Source of the DNA: Prolixibacteraceae bacterium UBA1413
GTDB lineage: Bacteria > Bacteroidota > Bacteroidia > Bacteroidales > Prolixibacteraceae
Direction: 5' to 3'
DNA length: 64,000 nucleotides
Assembly (NCBI GenBank): GCA_002304925.1
Contig: DBPT01000025.1
Span: forward strand, 62,001 to 126,000
Part shown: piece by piece, positions 17,130 through 26,525 of the stretch
How the letters are laid out: the number at the start of each line of letters is the position of its first letter
How positions within the stretch are numbered: the stretch's first letter is position 1
Position numbers and translations under genes: made by a program
Notes under the pieces: model-generated
What the model was told of the DNA's origin: nothing
Databases searched by the model: none
The model's input: the letters and a program-made list of their open reading frames with translations, nothing else

Positions 17130-18926
17130 ATGGATCTGGTTAAGCCAAAAGACCTGTTGAAAGCCAAACCTGGACTGACCTATTTCGGAGGAGAGTATTT
17201 TGCCCGTTTTCTGATGCATGTTCTCAGGTTCCGGAAACTCAACAAGTTGTACGGGCGGATTGAGAAATCGCAGGGGCTTCAGTTTATTGATGAAGTTATC
17301 GCGGTGCTCGAACTTAAGGTTGACCTTGATGATCAGGAATTGCGCAGGATTCCTTCGACGGGGGCCGCCATTGTGGTGGCCAACCATCCGCTGGGCGGCC
17401 TTGACGGATTGTTGATGATCCATTATGTATCCCAAATCAGGAGTGACATTAAAATTCTGGCTAACCACCTGCTGAAGAAGATAGAACCGGTTTCCGGATT
17501 TTTCGTTGATACCAATCCTTTTGAACTGGATGCCGATACCGAAGAGAGTGCCTTTGCCGGCCTGAAAGAATCAATGGCGCACCTGAAGAACGGGGGAATT
17601 CTCTGCATATTCCCTGCCGGTGAGACCAGCACGTATGACGCTTCCAACCTTGTTACCGACAGGATATGGAGATTCCCGGTCATCAAATTCATCAAAAAAA
17701 TGAATGTTCCTGTCGTCCCGGTATTGTTCCAGAGCGGTAACAGCCGTCTTTTCAGGATTATGGGCAGGATCCATCCCGCCTTGCAGGAAGCCAGGCTGCC
17801 CTCGGAACTTTTCCACAAACGGTATAAAAATGTCAGGATCAGGGTGGGGAATCCCATTAAGCCGGTTGACCAAGAGGCTTTTACGGATATCTATCAGTAC
17901 GGCAGGTATTTAAGAGCGAAGACCTATGGCATGTCAACCCCCATTGAGGTCAAACGATTTTTCAATTATTCCCTGATTCCTCCGGCCAGGGTGAGCCCGG
18001 TTGTTGACCCGGTACCCAGAGAACTCCTTCTAAAGGAGCTTCAGGATATCAGGCACCGGTATCTTCTTTTCAAACACAGGGAATACAATGTTTTTGCGGC
18101 TCCCAGCCGGGAAATTCCGCAGATATTGACTGAAATCGGGAGGCTCCGGGAAGTGACATTCCGGGAGGTGGGTGAAGGGACCAACCAAAGCATTGATATT
18201 GATGAGTTTGACCTTTATTATCACCAGCTTTTCATCTGGGATGAACTGGAGGAAAAGATTGTCGGGGCGTACCGGGTCGGGATGGGCAGGGAAATTATGG
18301 AACAATACGGCAAAAGGGGCTTTTACCTCAATACGCTGTTCAGGATAGACGATAATATCTCTTCGCTGTTGAGTCAAAGTTTGGAACTGGGACGTTCCTT
18401 TGTAGTCAAGGAATATCAGCGGAAACCGATGCCCCTCTTTCTCTTGTGGAAAGGAATTTTGTGTTTTCTCATGATGAGTCCTGAAAATCGCTACCTGATT
18501 GGTCCGGTAAGCATCAGTAACAATTATTCCCGTATATCGAAAGACCTGATCATCAGGTTTATTATGGAGAACCATTACGACTGGCATCTGGCACAATACA
18601 TCAAACCCCGCAACAGTTATAAATTCCGAAGCGGAAATACCGATATCAATGTGTTGATGGAGAGCACCAAGCGCGATATCAACAAGCTGGATAAAACCAT
18701 CGGCGATGTGGATGCCATGAATTCGGGACTGCCGGTCCTGCTAAAGAAATATATCAAACTGAATGCAAAGATTGTCAGCTTCAACGTAGATCCGAAATTC
18801 AACAATTGCCTTGACGGGCTTATCGTACTCGATGTTTTCGATGTGCCCAGGGAGACCATCAGTTCCCTGTTAAAGGAAGTCAATGACGGGTCAATCCTGG
18901 AGCGTTTCTATTCTAACAGGGAATAA
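17130..18926 (+). CDS. Two-domain acyltransferase (OlsF/GlsF-like amino-acid lipid synthase)
   Basis: 598 residues. The N-terminal half is a PlsC-type O-acyltransferase with VVANHPLGGLDG (His 86, Asp 92) and the second box FPAGETS. The C-terminal half (about 300-560) resembles the acyl-ACP-dependent N-acyltransferase domain of the OlsB/GlsB type, with REVTFREVGEGT, DEFDLYYHQLFIWD and IVGAYRVGMG. This order matches OlsF-type fusions that make ornithine or glycine lipids in two steps: N-acylation of the amino acid by the C-terminal domain, then O-acylation by the N-terminal one. In Bacteroides the two steps are carried by separate genes. The amino acid used cannot be told from the sequence. Membrane-associated, cytoplasmic face. 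Confidence 0.82.
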   Translation: MDLVKPKDLLKAKPGLTYFGGEYFARFLMHVLRFRKLNKLYGRIEKSQGLQFIDEVIAVLELKVDLDDQELRRIPSTGAAIVVANHPLGGLDGLLMIHYVSQIRSDIKILANHLLKKIEPVSGFFVDTNPFELDADTEESAFAGLKESMAHLKNGGILCIFPAGETSTYDASNLVTDRIWRFPVIKFIKKMNVPVVPVLFQSGNSRLFRIMGRIHPALQEARLPSELFHKRYKNVRIRVGNPIKPVDQEAFTDIYQYGRYLRAKTYGMSTPIEVKRFFNYSLIPPARVSPVVDPVPRELLLKELQDIRHRYLLFKHREYNVFAAPSREIPQILTEIGRLREVTFREVGEGTNQSIDIDEFDLYYHQLFIWDELEEKIVGAYRVGMGREIMEQYGKRGFYLNTLFRIDDNISSLLSQSLELGRSFVVKEYQRKPMPLFLLWKGILCFLMMSPENRYLIGPVSISNNYSRISKDLIIRFIMENHYDWHLAQYIKPRNSYKFRSGNTDINVLMESTKRDINKLDKTIGDVDAMNSGLPVLLKKYIKLNAKIVSFNVDPKFNNCLDGLIVLDVFDVPRETISSLLKEVNDGSILERFYSNRE

Positions 18927-18951
18927 CTTTAAGAAGGATAATGCCGGTATT

Positions 18952-19617
18952 ATGATCAGCTTTAGCCGCGCGAATAGACAGATCTACTCTTACCTGGCTT
19001 TGAGGAGAACCGTCGGCTGGATAGGGATTTTGCTGCCCTTTGTGCTGATGGGCGGAAGCCATTTTCTCTTTGGGGAGGAGGTCCCCCTTTTCGACATCAG
19101 CATGTATTATTATTCGGGGATGCGCGATGTATTTGTCGGGGCCATGTGTGCGGTCGGACTTTTCCTTCTTTTCTACCGGGGATATGACCGATGGGACAAT
19201 CTGGCGGCTGATGTGGCAGGAATATGTGCTTTTGTGATCGCATGGTTCCCCGCTACCAAGACAGGTCCTCAGGACTGGGCCGGACAGATCCATTTCGGGG
19301 CAGCCGGAGTCTTCTTCGCCGTACTGGCCCTTTTCTCCCTTTTTCTGTTTACCCGGGGGGAAAAAGATCCCACGCCCCGGAAGATCCAACGCAATGTGAT
19401 TTACATAGTCTGCGGGACCATCCTTCTTCTGGCAGCCCTGGGGATGTTTGTCTATTTCCTGTTTTTGCAGAAACAGTTCCCTCATACCCGCTTTGTCTTC
19501 TGGGCCGAAACCCTGGCCCTGGTATCCTTTGGCGTTTCGTGGCTGACCAAGGGGGGCAGCCTTTTGCCTGATAAAACAGCATTTGTAACCCTCCAGGGTG
19601 ATACCGGGATCGTATAA
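18952..19617 (+). CDS. DUF998-like membrane protein
   Basis: 221 residues from ATG 18952, 25 bases after the acyltransferase stop; a longer frame from 18883 would overlap that gene and lacks sense. Six hydrophobic helices are spaced evenly, with ISMYYYSGMRDVFVG and PQDWAGQIHFGAAGVFF between them, the pattern of DUF998-type integral membrane proteins. Function unknown. Close spacing suggests co-transcription with the acyltransferase, but a link to lipid synthesis is only inference. Confidence 0.7.
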   Translation: MISFSRANRQIYSYLALRRTVGWIGILLPFVLMGGSHFLFGEEVPLFDISMYYYSGMRDVFVGAMCAVGLFLLFYRGYDRWDNLAADVAGICAFVIAWFPATKTGPQDWAGQIHFGAAGVFFAVLALFSLFLFTRGEKDPTPRKIQRNVIYIVCGTILLLAALGMFVYFLFLQKQFPHTRFVFWAETLALVSFGVSWLTKGGSLLPDKTAFVTLQGDTGIV

Positions 19618-19699
19618 AAAGCAATCTGTTTTCTTATGCTCTTCCATGCTGGGGTGATCAGTAACCATTCTTCCATCTTTTGCCCGGGCAATCACTGGT

Positions 19700-22117
19700 T
19701 CATTCCAGGATCAGGGTGACTTCCGCAGGTTCGAGCCAGGGGGAGGTGAAGCGGATCGTGGCGGTCCCCTTGTCCCCCGTGGCCTGGATATAAGCCATCA
19801 TTTTCCCCTGGAAGACCCGTTGCCGGTTGTCGTTGTAATTGCCCATGTCGGCGGGATCGGAGGCTTCGAGGCCGAGAAGTTTGACAGCTCCCCGGGTGGT
19901 GCAGGTGATCTCATTGTCGGAGAGGAAGACAGGTATCCCGTTTTGGTCAACGATGGAGATGTTGACAAGGGCGGTTCCTTTGTCGGTACTAATGGAATTT
20001 TGTATGGGGACCGCCTTGATGGCATGGGGAGGGCCGCTGGTTTCCAGGGTGTGGCGTGCAGTTTCAATGCCACCGTCATAGCCCACCGTTTCCAGCTTCC
20101 CGGGGGAAAAGGCGACATTCCATGAGATGATTCCACTATTGTCATCACGGGATTTCTCATTTCCCACTTCCTTGCCGTTCAGAAAAAGTCGGGCTTTCTC
20201 ACAGTTGGTATAACTTATGACTGTCACTGAATCTCCTTCATGGTAATTCCACAGGGGAGGGGCGTCGAAGGTGGAGTAGCGTTGTGATCTTGTCTTCCGG
20301 AATGTGCCGCTGTAAATCATCGGTTGTTCCGACCATAGGCTTTCCCTGAAGTAAGCCCTGGGTTTTTTGTATCCAGCCAGGTCGAGGAGCCCTGAGGTGA
20401 ATCCCCGTGAAGGCCATTGGTGAGCCTCCCCCAGATAGTCGATGCCGGTCCAGAGGAACTGGCCGAAGATATAGTCGTTGTCGCGGACGGCCTTCCATGC
20501 CTCCATGGAGTGGCCGTTTTCGCTGCCGTAGAGCACCCGGGAGGGGTAGCGTTCATGGTCACTGGCATACCGGTTTTCGGTATAGTTATATCCCACAACG
20601 TCGAGGGCGTCGGGATAATCGGTCTCATTCGACATGATCGGACCAGCGAGACCTGCGGTGACCGGTCTTGACGGATCATGGTCCCTGACAACGGCCGCCA
20701 GTTTTTTGGCGATTCCTCCCAGCCGGTCGGCATGGGGCTGGCTGGGAAGGAATCCCGCAGTGTGTTGCTGCTGGATGCCTTCCTGGTTCAGGATGGGGTG
20801 GGAGTAAGGATCGTTGGGGTAGTCGACTTCGTTGCCGATACTCCACATGAAGACGGAGGGGTGATTACGGTCGCGGAGGATCATGTCGCGCAGGTCACGT
20901 TCCCCCCATTCTTCAAAAAATGCCGCGGCTCCCTGGAATCCGGGGGTTCCCACATTCCAGCCTTCAATCCACTTCTTCTTTGGGAATTCCCATTCGTCGA
21001 AGGCTTCGTTAAGGACCAGGAATCCCTTTTCATCGCACAGGTCGTAAAGGAGGGGGGCCTGGGGATTGTGACTGGTACGGATGGCATTGCATCCCAGTAA
21101 GCGGAGGGTTTCCAGCCGTTGGGCCCATACTTCGCGGGGCACTGCTGACCCCAGCATGCCGGCATCGTGATGAAGGCACACGCCCTTTACCTTGAGGTTT
21201 TTCCCGTTCAGGAAGAAGCCTTTGTTAGGATCAAAGCGGAGGGTGCGGATTCCTGCTTTGAGAGCTGACTGGTCCGTCACTTCATCTCCCTGGTATACCG
21301 TGGTCTTCAGGGTGTAGAGATAGGGATTTTCCACCGACCAGAGGTGCGGCCGTGTGGTTTTCATTTCCTGGGTCACTGTTTTGTTGCCGCTTCCGGGGAG
21401 CGTAATTTTCGTGGAGTGTTTCGAAACTATGGTCCCATCCTTGTCCTCCAGTTCCTGGACGACTGTCACCGTCACCGCAAGGGGAGTGGAGTTGTTCAGG
21501 GCAGTCTGTATGGTCACCGCAGTCTGCCGGGGGTTCAGTTCACGGGTGGTATAATACACCCCCCATGGAGCGATATGGATGGGACTGGCAGTGACGAGCC
21601 ATACGTCGCGGTAGATTCCCGAGCCGGTATACCAGCGGGAGTCGGCCGATTCGGAATGGTCGACGCGCACGGCGAAGGTATTGGTCTTTCCTGCCCGTAC
21701 CAGGGCAGTGATGTCATGAAATGCGGAGATATAACCATTGGGACGCATTCCCAGGGAAGTGCCGTTGACAAAAACCTCGCCGTTGCGGTAAATGCCTTCG
21801 AAGTACAGGAAGAATTTCATCTCCTTATTTCGGGCCGGAATTTCGATTTTTTTGCGGTACCAGGCAATTCCGCCCGGCAGGTATCCGGTGGCGCTGGCCA
21901 GGGAGGGGCTGTAAGGCCCTTCGACGCTCCAGTCGTGCGGAAGGTCCAGTGTCTGCCAGCGGGAGTCGTCATAATCGGGGGATGACGCCTCTTTGGGGTC
22001 TCCCTTGATGAATTTCCAGCCGTCGTTGATTTTTAGGGGCTCTCCGCAGGCGAGTTGTCCAGACGCCAGGGATAGGGAGAGGGAGGAGACAATAAGGATG
22101 ACAATCAGTTTCTTCAT
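19700..22117 (-). CDS. Secreted glycoside hydrolase family 2 enzyme (beta-galactosidase-like)
   Basis: 805 residues from ATG 22117, where a signal peptide begins (MKKLIVILIVSSLSLSLASG). Domains in order: GH2 sugar-binding jelly roll (LPHDWSVEGPYS, WYRKKIEIP), immunoglobulin-like sandwich, TIM barrel with the proton donor in WSIGNEVDY (Glu near 426) and the nucleophile in LYGSENGHS (Glu near 530), then DUF4982-type and Ig-like C-terminal domains. The TSHNPQAP motif is also present. Expected to cleave terminal beta-linked sugars such as galactose in the periplasm or outside. It stands outside any visible SusCD-type locus. A frame start at 22138 would place seven residues before the signal and is rejected. 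True substrate uncertain. Confidence 0.88.
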   Translation of the reverse strand: MKKLIVILIVSSLSLSLASGQLACGEPLKINDGWKFIKGDPKEASSPDYDDSRWQTLDLPHDWSVEGPYSPSLASATGYLPGGIAWYRKKIEIPARNKEMKFFLYFEGIYRNGEVFVNGTSLGMRPNGYISAFHDITALVRAGKTNTFAVRVDHSESADSRWYTGSGIYRDVWLVTASPIHIAPWGVYYTTRELNPRQTAVTIQTALNNSTPLAVTVTVVQELEDKDGTIVSKHSTKITLPGSGNKTVTQEMKTTRPHLWSVENPYLYTLKTTVYQGDEVTDQSALKAGIRTLRFDPNKGFFLNGKNLKVKGVCLHHDAGMLGSAVPREVWAQRLETLRLLGCNAIRTSHNPQAPLLYDLCDEKGFLVLNEAFDEWEFPKKKWIEGWNVGTPGFQGAAAFFEEWGERDLRDMILRDRNHPSVFMWSIGNEVDYPNDPYSHPILNQEGIQQQHTAGFLPSQPHADRLGGIAKKLAAVVRDHDPSRPVTAGLAGPIMSNETDYPDALDVVGYNYTENRYASDHERYPSRVLYGSENGHSMEAWKAVRDNDYIFGQFLWTGIDYLGEAHQWPSRGFTSGLLDLAGYKKPRAYFRESLWSEQPMIYSGTFRKTRSQRYSTFDAPPLWNYHEGDSVTVISYTNCEKARLFLNGKEVGNEKSRDDNSGIISWNVAFSPGKLETVGYDGGIETARHTLETSGPPHAIKAVPIQNSISTDKGTALVNISIVDQNGIPVFLSDNEITCTTRGAVKLLGLEASDPADMGNYNDNRQRVFQGKMMAYIQATGDKGTATIRFTSPWLEPAEVTLILE

Positions 22118-22218
22118 GGTTGTTATTTTAAGAATCAAGTTATTCGTTATGATTATCAGGTTTTGGATTCATCAGAAAGCAGATTACCTCTCATATCATA
22201 TAAAGATGCGGTAGTTTA

Positions 22219-23493
22219 TCAGAATTTCAGGAAGAGGTTGGCGTCGCCGTAGCTGAGGAACCGGAAGCCCTGCTGGAGGGCGTAATCGTAGACCTTTTTC
22301 CAGTCGTGCCCCAAGAAGGCGGCGATCAGGAGGAGGAGGGTGCTGCGGGGCTGGTGAAAGTTGGTGAACATGCCGTTGACCAGCCTGAAAGGATAGCCCG
22401 GAAGGATGATAATGGCCGTGGTAAAGGAGAGTTGACCGAGGCCTTTCTCTTGCATCAGGGTCAGCAGGCGGGCAGTCGCTTCTTCAGGGATGAGAGCAGA
22501 ACCTGTGAGGTATGGTTGCCATTGGCCCACGTGAAAGGAGGGTAAATGGCGCGAACCTGCTTTATCATCCAGTGCGGGATTTTGCACCATTGCTGTCAGG
22601 ATGCCGGAGTCGGGGTTTGCCAGAGCAGCCCCCAGCCAGTAGAGGCTTTCCAGGGAGCGTACCGATGTGGTGCCCACGGCAATGACTCTTCCTGCATGGT
22701 GGTGCAGTTTTTCCAGGAAATCGCGGGTCACGTAGACCGTTTCGGTATGCATGTCGTGGTCGGCCACGCGTTCCGACTTCACAGGCTGGAAAGTTCCTGC
22801 ACCGATATGGAGGGTGAGTTCTGCAAAGGAAGTACCCTTATTTTTCAGATTTTCCATCACCCGTGGGGTGAAATGGAGTCCCGCTGTGGGTGCGGCCACC
22901 GAACCGTCGATGCGGGCATAGGTGGTCTGGTAACGGTCGTCATCGATGGTTTCTGCATCGCGGTTCAGGTAGGGAGGGATGGGCATACTTCCCGCGGCTT
23001 CGATGAGAGTGGCAAAGGTGACCGGGGGCTCCCATGAAAAGCGTACGAGGAAGGCGTTGCCCACCCTTCCAGTCATTTCCGCCCGGAAGGTTACCGTGAC
23101 TTCTCCGACGGCAACGGGAAGGACCAGGGATCCCCGTTTCCACTTCCGTGCATTGCCCACCAGGCATTTCCATTCCACACTTTCGGTGGACTGAAAAGAA
23201 AGCTGGTAGCCGGCAGGTTGACGGGGTTCCAGGCAAAAGATCTCAATCCTGGCCCCCGAAGGGGTGCGGAAGATCAGCCGGGCATGGATCACACGGGTAT
23301 TGTTGAAAACCAGAAGGCTGTTCGCGGGAATCACCCTGTCGACATGGGAAAAGAGAGTTTCTGAAATTTGTCCCTCCTTCCACAACAGGAGCCTGGACTG
23401 CTCTCTTTCGGAAAGGGGGTAAACCGCGATCCGCTCTTCGGGAAGATCGTAAGTATAATCGCTGATATGGATATCCGGAATCACCAAATTCAA
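22219..23493 (-). CDS. queA: S-adenosylmethionine:tRNA ribosyltransferase-isomerase
   Basis: 424 residues. The N-terminus ISDYTYDLPEERIAVYPL, then VFNNTRVIHARL, the core GAGTFQPVK and GTTSVRSLE, and the C-terminal FTNFHQPRSTLLLL are QueA signatures. It transfers the ribosyl part of S-adenosylmethionine to preQ1 at tRNA position 34, the epoxyqueuosine step. It is some 70 residues longer than E. coli QueA, with the extra length in the middle; Bacteroidota often carry such a long form, sometimes beside a second short one, so it could be the paralogue. No other queuosine gene is adjacent. Confidence 0.85.
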   Translation of the reverse strand: MNLVIPDIHISDYTYDLPEERIAVYPLSEREQSRLLLWKEGQISETLFSHVDRVIPANSLLVFNNTRVIHARLIFRTPSGARIEIFCLEPRQPAGYQLSFQSTESVEWKCLVGNARKWKRGSLVLPVAVGEVTVTFRAEMTGRVGNAFLVRFSWEPPVTFATLIEAAGSMPIPPYLNRDAETIDDDRYQTTYARIDGSVAAPTAGLHFTPRVMENLKNKGTSFAELTLHIGAGTFQPVKSERVADHDMHTETVYVTRDFLEKLHHHAGRVIAVGTTSVRSLESLYWLGAALANPDSGILTAMVQNPALDDKAGSRHLPSFHVGQWQPYLTGSALIPEEATARLLTLMQEKGLGQLSFTTAIIILPGYPFRLVNGMFTNFHQPRSTLLLLIAAFLGHDWKKVYDYALQQGFRFLSYGDANLFLKF

Positions 23494-23506
23494 TGGATTG
23501 AATCTT

Positions 23507-23514
23507 CAAAAATA
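23507..23514 (-). promoter_or_regulatory. -7 promoter box of queA
   Basis: TATTTTTG on the minus strand, 13 bases before the queA ATG. Confidence 0.4.
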
Positions 23515-23642
23515 GCGATTTTGTCCATAGTTTCTGTTTTCCCCGGATTCACCGTTCATACAAACCTGCTGACGGAAGAGCTGTTATTTTCATGTGCGGT
23601 AATTCATTCCTCCCGGCTTTCCGATGGCATGATAAATTGTCG

Positions 23643-23650
23643 TAATTTTG
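23643..23650 (+). promoter_or_regulatory. -7 promoter box of the Smr gene
   Basis: TAATTTTG on the plus strand, 16 bases before the ATG at 23667; queA has its own box on the other strand of the same spacer. Confidence 0.45.
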
Positions 23651-23666
23651 TCTGAAAATTAAGATC

Positions 23667-24722
23667 ATGCTGAAAGTCGGCGACAGGGTGAAGTTTCTGA
23701 ATGCGGTGGGGGGTGGTAAAATCACCGGATTTGTCACCCCAAAGGTGGTAAACGTGGAAGATGAAGAAGGGTTTGAAGTTCCTTGTCTGATCACGGAACT
23801 GATAAAGGATGAACGGTTTGGCGAAATTCCGGAAAGACCTATGGTGAAGGCGAAAAAAAAGGTGAAAGAGGAGCTTCCGAAGCCCAAAAGGGAATCCCAG
23901 CCGTTGTTTGCCTCATCGGCAGGTCATCCCGCAACTGCGGAACCATCCTTTTTTCTGGCTTTCGTTCCGGAAGTTCCCACATTGCCTCTTTCGGGTGAGA
24001 TAAAGGCATGGCTGGTTAACGACTCTATATACACTCTGCTGTATCATTTCTCGCTTCTGGCGGAGGGTACTTATCAGTCGGTAAAATCGGGAAGGCTGGC
24101 CCCATATTCCCGGATTCCGTTGAAAGGATTCGGACACGAGGATTTCAGCAACTTCCCCGATTTCGGGATTCAGCTGCTCCCGTATGAAAACAGTGGAACT
24201 GCGTTGATGCCGGCTCTGATAAAATCCATCCGGATCAATCCTGTCAGGTTTTACAAGGAAACCTCCTTTGCCGGAAATGCATATTTTGAAAAGCGTGCGA
24301 TGCTGGTCGGAATAAAGGAAAAAGATCTTTCCGGGGAACTGGAAAAACTCCGCCAGCATGATTTCAGCGCTCCGGAGGTTCTGAAGGAAAGCGGCGATAT
24401 TTCGCGACCTGAGCCAAAAAGGAAAGAGCCCCGTGAATTGAAGGAAGTGGACCTGCACATTCTGGAGTTGGTGGAATCAGCAACGGGATTGTCGAACAAG
24501 GAGATGCTCGATCTTCAGATGGAACGGTTCAGATCGGAAATGGAAACCGCTATCAGCAACGGTACGCGTCGCATTGTTTTTATTCACGGGGTAGGGCAGG
24601 GAACCCTTAAAAATGAACTCCGGCGAGAACTGGAGAGCCGGTACAGAAAATACGACATGCAGGATGCTTCATTCCGGGAATATGGCTATGGCGCCACCAT
24701 GGTGATCCTCCGCAAAGGCTGA
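23667..24722 (+). CDS. DUF2027 / Smr-domain protein
   Basis: 351 residues. The first 60 residues form a small beta domain (VGDRVKFLNAVGGGKITGFV) of the DUF2027 type, then a Lys/Pro-rich linker and a beta-rich middle domain. The C-terminal 95 residues are a Smr domain: KEVDLHILELV (DxH motif) and FIHGVGQGTLKNELRREL, including the HGxG loop. Smr domains cut or bind nucleic acids in MutS2 and in ribosome-rescue nucleases; this phylum-specific protein has no MutS part. Cytoplasmic. The target is unknown. Confidence 0.88.
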   Translation: MLKVGDRVKFLNAVGGGKITGFVTPKVVNVEDEEGFEVPCLITELIKDERFGEIPERPMVKAKKKVKEELPKPKRESQPLFASSAGHPATAEPSFFLAFVPEVPTLPLSGEIKAWLVNDSIYTLLYHFSLLAEGTYQSVKSGRLAPYSRIPLKGFGHEDFSNFPDFGIQLLPYENSGTALMPALIKSIRINPVRFYKETSFAGNAYFEKRAMLVGIKEKDLSGELEKLRQHDFSAPEVLKESGDISRPEPKRKEPRELKEVDLHILELVESATGLSNKEMLDLQMERFRSEMETAISNGTRRIVFIHGVGQGTLKNELRRELESRYRKYDMQDASFREYGYGATMVILRKG

Positions 24723-24834
24723 TATAGCAAGGGTGTTTGGCCCTCCTGTTGAAGAGTTTTTCATTTCCCGACATGGTAAAAGCGGTCTGCAGGAGCGCAT
24801 CACGCTGATATAGGGAAATCCGGGAAAATTGACC

Positions 24835-24842
24835 TATCTTTG
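24835..24842 (+). promoter_or_regulatory. -7 promoter box of RNase P RNA
   Basis: TATCTTTG ends five bases before the first base of the P1 helix, exactly where a -7 box should be if the transcript begins at P1. Confidence 0.6.
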
Positions 24843-24844
24843 CA

Positions 24845-25255
24845 GCGGCTGACCGCTCTGTCGTGCCGCTCTGCCATCCGGCGGACGGTAAGGAAAGTCC
24901 GGGCAACAAAGGGCGCCATGCTTCCTAACGGGAAGTCGGGTGAAAGCCTGAAGCCACGTAACAGAAAATGACCGCCCTGGAGGTTCGCCGCCGGGGTAAG
25001 GGTGAAAAGGTGTGGTAAGAGCGCACCGGTCGCGGGAGCAATTCCGGGAGCCGTACGTCTCATGGGTTGCAAGGCCAAATATATCCCGGTCGCAAGGCAA
25101 GACGGCCCGTCTTGTTTCCTGATGCCCGCAGGCGGAAGGATGCCGGGAGGGGTAGGCTGCATGACCGTGCCAGTAATGGTACGGCGAGATAAATGACAGA
25201 GATCCGGTGCCGGCAACGGTTCCGGGTACAGAACCCGGCTTACAGGTCAGCCAAT
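24845..25255 (+). ncRNA. rnpB: RNase P RNA
   Basis: Bacterial type A RNase P RNA. The P1 helix is formed by GGCTGACC (24847-24854) and GGTCAGCC (25245-25252). The conserved 5' core GGAAAGTCCGGGC (from 24891) and the 3' core ACAGAACCCGGCTTAC (from 25229) are present, as is the internal CGAGATAAATGACAGA-like segment. It is the catalytic RNA that trims 5' leaders of tRNA precursors. About 410 bases, normal for the phylum. Its ends are set from P1 and may be off by a few bases. Confidence 0.95.
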
Positions 25256-25260
25256 TTTTT

Positions 25261-25296
25261 GTTTAAAGTTTTCCCCGCAACGGGAAAACTTTAAAC
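25261..25296. terminator. Shared two-way terminator of rnpB and the epimerase gene
   Basis: Perfect 15-bp stem GTTTAAAGTTTTCCC (25261-25275) with GGGAAAACTTTAAAC (25282-25296) around a six-base loop. It sits between the convergent rnpB and epimerase genes and includes the epimerase stop codon (25291-25293). Confidence 0.8.
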
Positions 25297-26313
25297 TTTA
25301 TATTTCACTCCCGTCTGGAGATACCACTCCACGAATTTTCTAACTCCTTCGGTCACCGGTGTTGAGGGGTGATAATTTATTTTTTCCTCCAGGTCAGTGA
25401 CGTCGGCAAATGTTTTGTAAACATCACCGGGTTGCATGGGCAGGTATTCCCTGATGGCTTTTTTCCCGAGGGCGTTTTCAATGGCCACGATATATTCGGT
25501 CAGTTTCACGGGGTTGGAATTTCCAATGTTGTAGATGGCTGCCGGGGGATTTTGTTCCGCAGGCGCGCGGTCGATGACCCTGACAACTCCTTCGATGATG
25601 TCATCGATATAGGTAAAATCGCGGTACATATCCCCGTTATTAAAAACTTTAACGGGTTTGCCATCGAGGATGGCCCTGGTGAAGAGGAAGGCGGCCATAT
25701 CAGGACGTCCCCAGGGGCCATACACGGTGAAGAACCGGAGCCCTGTGGCGGGGATTTGAAACAGATGGCTATAGGCATGGGCCATTAGTTCGTTACTTTT
25801 CTTGGATGCGGCATAAAGGCTTACCGGATGGTCGGTCCTGTCGGATATGGAAAGCGGCATTTTGGTGTTGCTGCCATAAACACTGGATGAACTGGCATAG
25901 ACGAGGTGCCTGACGGGATAGCGGCGGCAGGCTTCCAGGATGTTGATGAATCCGGTGATGTTGCTGTCCACATAAGCCTGGGGGTTGATCAGGCTGTAGC
26001 GCACCCCCGCCTGTGCCGCCAGGTGGCAAACGGCATCAAAGTTTTCGCCTGCAAAGAGCCTGCCGATGGTGGGAGCGTCTTCCAGGGAAGCTTTCAGAAA
26101 CCGGTACCCGGAAAGGGTGGCGCTTTGGGTTAGCCGGCCTGAATCGGCGTCTGCACGGGAAATACCACTCTCCTGTAACCGTCCGTACTTCAGTTCCGTA
26201 TTATAATAGTCATTGATGTTATCAAGGCCGACCACTTCGTCACCACGGGTCGTAAGCCTTTTGACCAGGTGAAAGCCGATAAAGCCGGCAGTGCCGGTGA
26301 CCAGGATTTTCAT
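25291..26313 (-). CDS. UDP-glucuronate 4-epimerase-like SDR protein
   Basis: 340 residues. The Rossmann motif GTAGFIGFHL (residues 7-16), the DNINDYYN segment, the catalytic YAASK (Tyr-x-x-x-Lys near 152), GLRFFTVYGPWGRPDMA and the C-terminal NIGNSNPVKLTEY are characteristic of the CapI/LpsL branch of extended short-chain dehydrogenases, which interconvert UDP-glucuronate and UDP-galacturonate with bound NAD. Cytoplasmic; product likely used in surface polysaccharide. The neighbouring genes are not a glycan cluster, so the exact sugar is unsure. The stop lies inside the terminator hairpin shared with rnpB. Confidence 0.88.
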   Translation of the reverse strand: MKILVTGTAGFIGFHLVKRLTTRGDEVVGLDNINDYYNTELKYGRLQESGISRADADSGRLTQSATLSGYRFLKASLEDAPTIGRLFAGENFDAVCHLAAQAGVRYSLINPQAYVDSNITGFINILEACRRYPVRHLVYASSSSVYGSNTKMPLSISDRTDHPVSLYAASKKSNELMAHAYSHLFQIPATGLRFFTVYGPWGRPDMAAFLFTRAILDGKPVKVFNNGDMYRDFTYIDDIIEGVVRVIDRAPAEQNPPAAIYNIGNSNPVKLTEYIVAIENALGKKAIREYLPMQPGDVYKTFADVTDLEEKINYHPSTPVTEGVRKFVEWYLQTGVKYKV

Positions 26314-26459
26314 GAATGCCTTCTTTTGATGGGGTTAAAAATAGAAAAAAAACAGCTCCGGAGGAAAACCCCGGAAGAGGTTGCAGATGGCAGAGAAAAA
26401 CAACAGGTAACCTGGTTTCTTTTCCCCTGGTTAAATTTTGTGCTTTTGGCTGACAAAGA

Positions 26460-26490
26460 TTTGTGAGAAATGAAAAAAAAGCTACTTTTG
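26460..26490 (+). promoter_or_regulatory. Promoter of tRNA-Lys
   Basis: TTTG (26460-26463), exactly 19 bases, TACTTTTG (26483-26490): a perfect match to the Bacteroidota vegetative promoter. The tRNA begins 36 bases further on. Confidence 0.8.
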
Positions 26491-26525
26491 CACCCGCCTT
26501 TGAGAAACAAAGGAATCATAAGGAT

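Noticed and set aside
24800..25216. Minus- and plus-strand frames over the RNase P RNA region
   Set aside because: The region folds as RNase P RNA with a matched P1 helix and conserved cores; the frames are accidental.
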